This document shows positions 9,073 through 20,300 of a DNA stretch of 64,000 nucleotides, one piece after another. Location: contig OU696581.1 in NCBI GenBank assembly GCA_916048095.2, positions 86,148 to 150,147 on the forward strand. Reading direction: 5' to 3'. Positions within the stretch are counted from its first letter, which is position 1. The number at the start of each line of letters is the position of its first letter. Source of the stretch: Sacculina carcini. Taxonomy: Eukaryota; Arthropoda; Thecostraca; Sacculinidae. The notes under the pieces were generated by a model that was not told the origin of the DNA, did not search any database, and was given only the letters and a program-made list of their open reading frames with translations. The translations under genes were made by a program, and so were the position numbers.

Positions 9073-11408
9073 ACACTTCTTTTTCATTAGGCTTGTTATG
9101 TAACCGCCAAATATCTGTGCAACGACCAAAGCTTTTTGCGTGTTGTTTGTGTGTGATTATTTCATTTGTTCGGTTAGTGTATTTTTGTGTATGTGTTTTC
9201 TGACATGTAATGTGACTTTGCGGGTGTTGCGGTCGATGTGATGTACACTGTGTTTGTATGTTTGTGTGTGTAGGCATGAAACAAGTGTGATTGTGTGGCA
9301 GTACACTTGTTGTGCTAGTGACATTGGTGCTTGTGTATTTGGTTGTGTTTTTTTGTCTTGTTTGTCTTGACTCGGAGCGTGTGAAAAATAAACCACGCAA
9401 CTGCATCGCTCTTCATCTTATTATGTCTTGTTTTTTCTACATCATATGTTCATTGTTCACACACACACGTAGTGGTGTCTGCTGGTGGGGCAGTGGTTTG
9501 TTTGCTGTTAGTACAATCGTCATGGAGCTATTGGACATTGCTGTCGGCCTGTTCGACTATCAAGCCGCACCATTCACTAGTCAGTGATCTTTCCTTATAC
9601 CTTATTTCCTATACATTTCTACTTCTCATTTAACTCATATTTCCTCCTCTCAATACTTTCTGTGTCTATCTGTGGTTCGTGTGAACATTTCCTCCATGGA
9701 CAGTGAGCAATATGAAGGTGTGCCAGGGGAAATATCCCGGCGTTCCCGGGACTGGCCAAAATCACTGCTGTGGCCATTCTGTCTATTTTGTCCTTGTGTC
9801 GCTATTAGTTCGCTGTATCGAGCATCCTGTATCGCTGTATCCTGTATCGCTGTATCCATACACACATGCATGTGTGTGTGTGTGTGTCGGTCTTGGTCCG
9901 ACGGTTGGTAATTGCTACATGGCTGCTGCGTACTGTGTGTTTCCTGTGACGACCGCGGTCCACTTCCTGGCTGGGTCAATGACCTGCCGCATCGACTCTT
10001 ACTCGCACGTGCGTCAATTGACAGCAAAACTTGATTGGTCGGGATTTACTGTGCTAGGGTTGTCCTGGACGGTGCTGCAAAATAGCGCCTTACTTGAGTG
10101 GCTCACCTGCCATCTAGCATGCCCGCCATTTTGCTGTTTGGCGTCGATGTGTACGTGTTGATAGGTTTCTTGCGACACATCGATGTGGATAGAGTTTCAT
10201 GCGTGTCGTTAATACCCGATATCACCCCAGATCTTTTGTACTGAGTGATATGAGATCCCGTGTCTCTTGTTGCCATTGTTGTCGCATTGTCTTTATTTGC
10301 CTGTGTGTGAGTTTTGTTTGAACCAGTATGCAATTGAATTACTATCCGGTGCAACCATTAAGAACGATGAGTCGTGCAGTCATTGCATATACACATAATC
10401 ATCAATGTTCTTTGCTCATGTTGCACATACACAGACAGACACATATAGCAGATCTTGTGCGGCATATTTCCCATCAAATGTCTGTATATTTCCTTGCTTG
10501 TATATTGTATGTCTGTATGTCTGTGTGTGTGTGTGTGTTTAAATGGATTTGTGCGGCGTGTAGAACAGGTGTGTATACCGTGACACACTCGCACACATGT
10601 GCTCGTCTGTATGTGCGTGTGCGTGTGCATGTGTCAGTGCTTTCAGTCATATTGACGACGTCTGTCCTCGTGTGTTTGTGTTTTCTGCCTCCCCATGCGT
10701 GTGTGTGTGTGTGTGTGTGTGTCTAAGTGCTCAAAGTTAGTGTATACTTATTTGATTGTTGTCGCTGCTTTGTTACACTCACTCTCTCTTTCTCTTTCCG
10801 TCGTTTCGTTGATATCGGTGCATTTTCCCTGTGCTGTTGTGTTGTGGTGGTGCCAATGTGTCGTTGTTTCGTTGGTGAGTGGTGGGTGCGTGTGCGAGCC
10901 ACATTGCAACTCATTGCTCGTCTCATGTGCCCCGCAGGCCAGCACACATCCCCGCTGCAACATCAACATGCAGGTGCAACACACACACACACACACGTGG
11001 ATATGCGAAAGTATAGGGACATGAAGATAGGATTGGTAGTGAATAGGCGATTTTCTGTTCAATTAATTGCACAGAATTGACTTGGGTTGACAGAATTGAC
11101 AGAAAAGACTTGCAATTGTGCAAGTACGCGTCATCGTATGCAGCTGTTTTGAGCGAGGCAGATATAGTGTGAGATCCCTGGTGCATTCTGCGAGCTGGCC
11201 TGGATTCAACTTGATACGTGACATTTTCATACTTGATTGCGCGACCAACTTGTGTTTGCTTATTGTCATTTTGATATTCCTGTGATGTGTGTGTGTGTGT
11301 TTGTTGATGTGGTTGGTAACACAGTGATGTATGTCTGTGACATCGTGTGTCGCCAGATTATTTGCCCTCAATCTCAACACCATTGTCCCTGACCGTCACG
11401 TAAATAGA

Positions 11409-11410
<2 letters not shown>

Positions 11411-11479
<69 letters not shown>

Positions 11480-11480
11480 A
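11411..11480. repeat. (CA)n microsatellite
   Basis: Near-perfect CA repeat of about 30 units, followed by degenerate GAGTATCTAC repeats to 11550. Confidence 0.95.
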
Positions 11481-12623
11481 CTGAGTATCTACAAGTATCT
11501 CGTGTATGTAGAGTATAAGGAGCTGAGTATCTACGAGTATCTCGATTACTGAGTATCTCCTATGTGTTTACGTGTGCTCAGCTATGCATGTGTGTGTGTG
11601 TGTGAGTGTAGCGTGCGCCAAACATGTTAAAACGTGTTGAGTCGTTCATGCATACAACATATGCTCGATGGGACCAACACTAATTGGTCCTGATAAGGAG
11701 CTGGTCGAACGTTTTGTCACTTGGCAGTTTTTCATGTTGACGTTCACTGTGTTTTTGTATATACTTGGCGAGATCACCTACTCACTAACACACACACACA
11801 CACAAACATGTGTGTGTGTGTATGTGAATTGGTAATATATCGACAATGTTTCCCTATTGTACAGCGATGTTGTTTGATCATGAGGCTAGCAGACAGACGT
11901 GATCCAAGTGGTTGCATTTGGACGCTCCTGTGTTGTGTGCGTATTTGCGAGTGTATTTGTGTTTGGATGGGTGCAATATGCAGTCTGATGCAATATGGTG
12001 TTTGCAACGTGGCTTGCACCTGTGTATGTGTGTGTCATGACAGGCAGTTGAGAAACAGTTGTGGTTGTTGCACGCGCCACCGTTTTGCCTCCTCCTTCAC
12101 TCTTGCTATTGTCTGTAGCTAGTGATTAAGTTAGCGTTTGAGTGAGCACAAATTGTCGTGCTATTGGCCTTATTCGAGGCCACACATTGCCAATTATCAT
12201 ATGAGTGCATCGAGTACGTGCACAAAGGAAACTAGAACGATGTGTGGAGGTCACACACACACACACAGATTAGGGAGTATGAATGGTGCTGGTGTGTACG
12301 CGTGCATATTGATTGTTCCCTATATGCAAAACTTGTGCCATGGTACAAGTGGAGGGAGTCGTACGATAATTTCTGCTATTGATTGTATCTTATGTGCGGG
12401 TTTGCTCTGTATTGTGCCGGTTCATACTCTGTTTCCTATCATATCATATCATCCACTCGCCTTCCTTCTATACATGTTCATAGCGTTGGTTTTTTGGTTC
12501 CACGTCGGTTTTAAGTTTCCACTGGCGAGAAGATGAAGGAATTTCCTGACACCATGTCTCCGTGCGGTCAAGGAGAACCTTACTATTTGTGATTTACTCG
12601 TACCCACTCACCTCATGTATCAG

Positions 12624-12739
12624 GTACAATGTGTTCAACGAAACACCACCGCCCCAGTCTGGATGCACTCACTTCGAGATGAGCGCTGCTTCTGAGAAGA
12701 CTCTGCCATTGTGGTGCCGTTTGCTGATGTTGCATTTGC
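12624..12739 (+). CDS. Putative upstream exon of the OTULIN-like gene
   Basis: Open sequence after an acceptor-like ATGTATCAG, encoding a peptide with NETPPPQSGC and EKTLPLWCRLLMLHL. A donor at 12740 (TTTGC/GTGTGT) leaves one base, which fits the first two bases of the exon at 12771. The intervening intron would be only 31 bp, unusually short, so either the donor is elsewhere (for example TGC/GTTTGC near 12718) or this is not an exon. Confidence 0.25.
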
Positions 12740-14297
12740 GTGTGTGTGTGTGTGTGTGTGTGTTTGTCAGTTCGGTGTGGTGGTGTTGTGTTGCTGCTGG
12801 GCGTTGGCTCGGTGTTGTGCTACCGTCTTCTGCGTCGTTGTGTCTCGTGCGTCGATCGCTCGGCCTCCTCTTCCAATAGCTCCTCCTCTTCCTCTGACGA
12901 CGTTCAGACGAGGCAGCACTGTGGCGCTGGCGACCGCTCCTCGCCAAGATGGCCGGGTCGTCTCGTGCGTTGGCTGCTGCGCTGGCGCCGATCTTCTGAC
13001 AGACAGGCTCTGTTACAGCCGGCCTCCACTCAGCTCGTCGCCTCCTCGCAATCAACCGATCAACGTGTTCAGGTGCCAGTCCCGTGTTTCATGTGTCTCA
13101 GTGTCTTCTATCTGCATTCTCATCCAAGTTTTCATCTTCACACAATTGCATCCTGATGACACCCGGCTGACAAGCGGGACTGTGTTTTTTCTAATTAAAT
13201 TCAACCACTACTAATCAGTAGCAGGTTCAGAGTGTAATTTTGGGGGCTGAAATTTTGTTCTCAATGATATGTACACACATTTACAAACGCATTATGCGCG
13301 AATATGATTTGCGATAATGCTTATATCAAAAAACTCTACCAAAATATACTTTTCCTTGACCACTTTTAGTGAACCTCCTAGTTATGAGGAGTTTGGGGAA
13401 ACATGTTATGGAAACAACAAATTATGTTGAAATTAGTTAGGGAAACATAGGGGGGGTTTCAGCTCCCCGAACCCCCCTCTGGTTCTGCCAGTGCTACTAA
13501 TCACTAAGGTTAGGTTGGGTTCACTTTCTCAATAGGTTATGTTCAAGCAATGACATTTTCTCACTGTCATTTTGTGTGTTGGTGGCAGGTACATTACTTC
13601 GGTCCCGAGCTAGTATCTGCGTCACAATCGTCGCCGGGTGAGTGTGGCGACGTGTCTGTCACGTCTCCTGTGCAGTCGCGACCACCACGACGGAACAGGA
13701 GGTGGCCACGACGACGCGGCTTCTCTGCCGTCCTCTTCAACTCCGGCTGTAACAGTGGTGTAGGTGACGTCACAGATGACGTCATCTCGCCTCAATCGTC
13801 GCTGAGTCCGTGCAGTCAGGACTCGGTCAACTATCACGCCGACCACAGTCGCTCGCTCTCGGCCGACGAACAGGTCGACCGCTGTTTCTCTGTCTCTCTC
13901 TGTCTGTCTCGCTGTCTGTCTGTCTCTCTGTGTCTCTCTCTGTGTCTGTATGTTTGTCTGTCTGTCTGTCTCTCTGTATGTCTCTCTGTCTGTCTCTCTG
14001 TCTCTCTCTGTCTGTCTTATCTGTGAGTATGTGTCTCTCTGTCTGTCTGTCTCTATGTCTGTCTGTCTGTCTGTCTCTATGTCTGTCGGTGAGTGTGTCT
14101 GTCTTATCTGTGAGTATGTGTCTTGTTTGTATGTCTGTCTGTCTGTATGTTTGTCTGTCTGTGAGTGTGTGTCTCTCTCTCTGTCTGTCTGTATGTGAAT
14201 GTGTGTCTCTCTGTCTGTCTGTATGTATGTCTTATCTGTGAGTATGTGTCTTGTTTGTATGTCTCTGTGTGTGTCTTGTCTGTTAGTGTGTCTCTCT

Positions 14298-14348
<51 letters not shown>

Positions 14349-17300
14349 TCTGTCTATATGTCTGTGTGTGTGTGTGTCTGTCTGTCTGTATTTGTGTCTT
14401 GTATGGCTGTATGTATGTCTTTTCTGTATGGCTGTCTGTCAATCTGTCCGTTCGTGTGTGTTTGTGTGTGTGTGGGTGTTTTATGGTCGTGTGTGCCTGT
14501 CTTGTGTGGCTTCTGTTTTTCAAGCTTGTTGGCGTTCTTAAGCTGTGTTAGTACGTATTGTTTTCAGGTTGAAATTGACCCAGTTTGCTTTACATATTTC
14601 GCGTGCCATATTCCATACGCCACTTCTGATTTCTTCAATTATGTATGTATGTGTGTGTGTGTGCAGGCCTTGTCGGATAGTGATTGTACTTTGCTAGCAG
14701 CGTATGGCGTGTCGCACATGGGAAACACGGACAGTTCACAACAGCAGCAGGGGAGCGCGGGGCTGCGTTCTGGTCGCAGCACGAGACACCGGCGTCGTCG
14801 CACATTGTCGCAGCCCGACTATGAGCCTGTTGTGTTCCGCGCGGCACAACAGCAGGTATCATTCACGCGGCTGCCTCACCGGTCTCCTCCGCCGACGAGT
14901 GATTCTGCCGCCAGGGGGCGCCCCAGTTTCACGGTCGGCTCGTCCAGTCAGGTGTGTGCTAGATCAGTGGTTCTTAGTCTTTTTCAGTGTTCGCATCTTC
15001 TTAAAATCAGCACTCAGCTCTCCCACTCCCTTGATTATTGATAACTATATGAAAAATATTAAAATGTGAACGACGTAATACTAAAACTTTTTTATTCAAT
15101 ATTGATTCAGACACTTTGAAGTTCCTTTAAGGCAGGGGTTATTTACCTGTTGATGATCCCATACCCCCAATGTATTGTCGAATATGGTTCCATACCACCT
15201 CTATTTGACTGTTCAAATAATTATCACTAATCCTATTATTTTCCAGTATGTTTTCTAAATCCACGAGTGTTTTAATTGCTTGAATTTATTGTACTCTAGA
15301 TACGGATTACTAGTAAAACCTAATTATTTATAAGCCATTAATAATTTATGCCAGAACCCAGAAATCGAGTCACATACCCCCGCTTTTGGTTATCATAAAC
15401 CCTTGGAGGTATGAATACCCCCCGGTTAAGAACCCCTGTTTTGAGGTGATAAAGTAAAAAGTTTGTTTTCGAAGAAATAATACAACGCGTGGGTGAAAAT
15501 AGAGTTTTTCCTTGATTTTCACATGAGTTCTCGCATCCCTTACGAATCAGGCTTGCACGATGATGTTGGTGATTGTATTATGAGCCGCGGGCTAGTTGTC
15601 TCGCTGACGTACAGCTTACTATAGGAGCCGACTTTGTTGCATGTTGTGTGCACATTTGACTGGCGAGTTTCAAGCAAGACCAGTTACTAGCGTGGTACTT
15701 TTTCAACGATACTACAGGCCGCACTGATATCCAGTGATATGGAAGATGACTGATCGTGTATGTGTTTGTGTGTATGGTTGTCTGTGCATGTTTATGTGTG
15801 TGTGTGTGTATGGTTGTCTCTGTGTGTATGTTTGTTTGTGTATTTGTGTGTATGTTTGTGTGTATGTATGTGTTTGTGTGTGTATGTTTATGTGTGTGTG
15901 TGTATGTGTGTTTGTCTGACAGGATTATTCTTCCTCATCAACTTCCCCCAGTCAAACGGCGTTGCGACGGCGCGCTGTGTCGCGTCGCGTGTCTGCGTTT
16001 GGCCGCCGTCCCGACGACCAGCACGACAGTGTTGCCAGATTGCAGCGACGAGTGTCGGACGCGGCCGTGTGTGGCGGCAGTGTGCAGCTCAACTTGGCTG
16101 AACTGGACAAAATGCGCTCGTGTTGTGGCGCTGGCGGTGGATCATCGCTGTGGTCCGACCTGTCGCTGGACCTGGCTGATGACGCGTCGCTGGACCTCGA
16201 CTTGTCCGTGGCGACAGCGGCGGCCGATTCAGCGTGTGTTGACGCGGCCGCCGTGTGGGACCAGTTGATGCAGCAGCTGGACGTGTTGAAGCGTGACGTC
16301 AGTTGTCTCGACTCACAGCTGGTCACCCTGCATTTCCCCGACGGCAGTCCGCCAGGCACCGGTCTCGTCAACTGCTCGCACACAACTGGCAGTACAGCAG
16401 CAGCAGGAGGAGGTTCTGGTCGTCGACGGCTGGCTCTGTCGCAGCTCGGCCGCTCACAGTCAGATTACCGCGTCAGTCTGCTGTCCGCAGCTCCGCCAGC
16501 ACAGCAGTCACAGCCTGTCGTGTCGAGCAGTGCGGCAGCAGCGACGGTCGTGGCTGACTCGACCACGACTGACGCCTCGCTCGAGTGGGACTCGCCGGTG
16601 CACGGCTGGTGTTGTGTTCCTCGCAACACCAGCTCTATCACTGCCACAGCTACGACAAGTGTTGTGTCGGCTGGCGGGGCACGTCGACTGCTTTCTCACA
16701 GTCAATCACTGCTGGGAGGAGGAGGCGGTGGCATGACGGTGTCGGCCTCCTCTCTGCTGCTCAGTGCGGCCGGCGACGGGGAAATGCCCAGTCTCGAGTG
16801 GGACCACACAGGTGTCGTGCAGTACTCAGATATGGGCGACGAGCAAGACGCGGCCGACTCCAGGTGAGCTGCCGTCACTTATTCAGCTGCTCAACACGAT
16901 CTGCATAATGTGGTCATTCTGCTCATTGAACATTTATTCAAAACAAAAGAGAAGCATCAAAGAGAGGGTAGAATAAATAAACGCTAATTATATTCAAAGA
17001 AGATACAAATTTCTTTCTAAAGTGAGATTTAACTCATGATATTCTTAACTTTAATTGAGTTTTTTTGTATTTGTGAATCGGAAAGACATTAGCTGCTGTC
17101 ATCGATGCTTTGTGTAGCTCTTCATGCTTCGCCAAGCCCCCTCAACTTTTTCCTTAGCCCCCACAACTTTTTACTTAGCCCCCCCCATAGGAAGAATCTT
17201 GGCGCCGCCACTGCTTTCAAGTTGTGACATGACCAAATTTACTGATTCACGTTTAGATACAATTATGATCTATTTGCGTCGAGCTTTGGCTGTGCAATAA

Positions 17301-20300
17301 TTAACTACTAATTATCAGCTGTGTCGACTAAATGACCACGAGTAGGAGGTATCAACTTTACTCCTATATGCACTCATTGTTCAGTATACAGGAGCAGACG
17401 CAATTGTATCTCAACTAATCTCAGTGTTTCCAAACCTTTTTCTGGTAGCGACCTACAATTTTGTAGAAATTAAACATCGCGACCCAAGCCTACTTATACG
17501 GATTGTCTTTATATGCAATGATTATGTTTTTAATTACAATTGATTTAATCGTGGAAATCATGCTTATAATTTAATCATGGTCTTCACACTGTGCATCCCG
17601 TTGTTACCCAAACGCCACAGATAATTTTTGTTTCAACATTTCTCAAATAATATTACACGTGGCATAGAAAGACTTTGCTTCTGAATCGTAAATTTGACTA
17701 TATATTTTTATGAAACTGTATATGCGTATATATGAGTGATATATGAGTGAATAAATATATCCTGATGTTTCATTGGTGTTCTGTTCTGCTCATTTGCTCT
17801 TTTCAGTTTTATGTTCTCCCAGTTCTCTCTTTTTAGTTTCTGTTTTATATTCACTGTTTGTGTGTGGATGTCGTGTGCGGTTTATCGCAAAGTGAATCAT
17901 AGAAATAGTTTAGCATTCGTGCTACTCTTTCCTGCTGACTGACTTCTGCTCTTCCTGCCGTTGTCTATATTTGTTTTTTGTGTGTCACGGCCTCATGTAG
18001 TGAGCGCTAATATCATCATATTGGCAGCCAGCCAAACACTCACTTGCTTCATGATTGCGCAGGCGTTGTATGCGTGTCTGTCTGCCTGTCCGTCTTTCAC
18101 CTCTGTGTGAATGATTCACGCGCGCTTTTAAACATCTGTTTGAAGCCTGTTTGTTTGTGTGCGTGTGTGTCGGTGTCATCGCTTTTGTATTCAGCTTGCA
18201 TTCTGTTGTGTGTTTTGTATAGCACCACGTACGTGTGTGGTTGTGTGTGTGTGTACGTTTATGTGTGTTCTCCGGTGAACTATCTCGTGTCACCTTTGTG
18301 GAACCGGTTTGGCGAAGTGATAAAGTTCAATGTGTGTGTATGCAGTGTCTTCCAATAATATATTTATCTGTGCGTGTTGCTTGCGACGACATGTTCATTG
18401 GTGGCGTGTCTCACTTGATCCACTCATTTTGCTCGCTATTATGGCGCGTTTTTGGGCTGATGTGGCGTTTGTGGCGCACAGTGATTGTGCCGCCATTATT
18501 TCTGCTCACCGTGGCGATCCCGGCGCACCTTTTGGCCACGTGTTGTCCGCAGACAGAGCGTGGGACTGGCGCGAGCCCTCTGTCTCGGTTATCAGTGTTG
18601 TGTGTTGCCGTGTTGTGTGTGGTTGTGGCGGCCACTGTTCACGTGTACTCTTACTGCTTCACTGACGCGACGCTCGCCACCAGCGGCTGGTCTCTGGCGC
18701 TTGTGTGTGCTGTGTGCTGGCCGCACTTGATGCGCGTGCTGTCCGTTGTTGGCAGCTGTGATGTCGTGGAGGATGGTGGTGGTGGTGTTGATGAAGCCGC
18801 CGCGGCGTCTTTGTCTCTCGAGCTGGACATGGAGACAGAACTGGCGCAGCAGCAGGACTACGAGTGTGTGCCCCGTGTTGTCGGCACTGGCATCATCACC
18901 TCCACTCCCTCGTCACGACCCGACTCACTCATGTAACACACACACACACGTCTTGTATCAGATGTGAGAATTTCAGTTAATATCGTGAGATATTGGGTAA
19001 AAAGTGTTCAGGGTGCAGTGTTCATAAGACATGCTGGCCAGTTAATATGGATACAACTGAGAATTGTGTGACATTGTACTGCTTCGCCATGTTCATGTGA
19101 TTCTCTTGGGATGTTGAAGATTATCATCGAGTGGATGTTTGGAGTGTTCCGCTTCGACGAGACTGTTGTCCGACTCGGCTCTCACTCCCGGCGTCGACAC
19201 CAGCTCCGGCTACGAGGGAATGGACAGTTCAGGAGTGATGTCGCGCACTCCACTCTCTCCCGTCACTGAAACTCCACTGTCAGTCTTCATCTCTCTCTAA
19301 CACACACTTACAAACTTCTATTTCATTGCTTGCAATTGGTGATTTTCAACTGTTCACATTTCCTTATTTTCTTGGGTTGTTTTTATAGTCTGTTAATAAC
19401 TGGCGAATGTTGATCTACTGAATTTCCACTCACTTGTGTGTGTGTGGCAGTGAGAGGCGTGGTGTTGGTTCATCTGATTCTGTATTGTCGTTGAGTTGCT
19501 CGGCGGCTGCTGGTACTGCAGTTGTCCCGTCGTGTGCCGTCTCACAGCTGGTCGCAGACAACGAGACGACGCCGGCCAGCGTGCTGCGAGTTCGTCGCCG
19601 GAGACGCAGCACTGATGCTGCTCGAGTTCAGGCTGCTGTTTCATCCGACATTTCTCCGTCACCGCCGCGACATCACCGCGACTCTGCCTACTGTGATGAC
19701 GGACTGGACGGCGCGGCCGCTCGTGCCGGCGCTCGCTGCTCGGTCAGTGAGCCTCTGTGTGCACTGACATACAGTCGGCAGGAGTGGGGCGGCGGCACCG
19801 CACGAGCCACTAACATACGCCGCGGGTACGAGCAGCTCGAGCCACTCACAGGTCACTCGCACGTGCAGCTGGTGCGCGGCGACAATTACTGCGCACTGCG
19901 GGCGGCGTTATTTCAGCAACTGGCCGCCGCACGACCGCTGCCCGACACTGCGGCAACTGCGGCGTATCTGGCGCAGGCGCAGCAGGCGGGCTGGCTGCAA
20001 AACTGGAGCTTTGCGTGTCGTCTGTCTTTCAGCAGCGTGGCGGCGGGCATTGACTCGTGTCTCGACAGTCTGCAACAACTGGTGCGTCACATATGTCTCT
20101 GCCGCTTTCGTCTCACTTGTCTGCCTGCCTGGGCTGTTTGTAATTAATCATCTCGATATTCCAAGTTCTTCATCTTATTCCTTTATTTCTGTTATTTGTT
20201 TCTCCTTTATTCTTCATTCACCCCTCATGACATTTAAATTATATTTCATTCTATGTTTTACTATCCGTTTTATATTGTAATTTTATTTTGTGTGTGTTGG

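Larger units (their letters stand above)
8698..12623. other. Gene-poor stretch rich in TG/CA tracts
   Basis: Besides the SINE at 8939-9072 and the CA tract at 11411-11480 I recognise no gene. Short open stretches near 9480-9590, 9690-10080 and 10938-10973 have possible splice signals, but they match nothing I know and do not chain together. Several TG/CA tracts occur throughout. It may be intergenic DNA or intron of the gene to the right. Confidence 0.45.
16864..18317. other. AT-rich intron or spacer with MITE fragments
   Basis: No exon recognised. It holds a MITE remnant at 17085-17213 and a hAT-like scrap near 17422-17500. If there is a phase-adjusting small exon between the Ser-rich exon and the membrane exon it must be here, but I could not identify it. 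Confidence 0.4.

Noticed and set aside
10938..10973. 36-bp microexon with CCCCGCAG acceptor and ATGCAG/GTGCAA donor
   Set aside because: The signals are fair, but nothing upstream or downstream chains to it in phase.
13810..14551. Cys/Leu/Ser/Val-rich ORFs
   Set aside because: They come from (TCTG)n and (TG)n microsatellites; only 14667-14951 after them looks like an exon.
18346..18932. KASH domain, suggested by SLEWD motifs followed by membrane segments
   Set aside because: KASH proteins end with one membrane helix and a short Pro-rich lumenal tail; here there are three helices and a further cytosolic or lumenal region.
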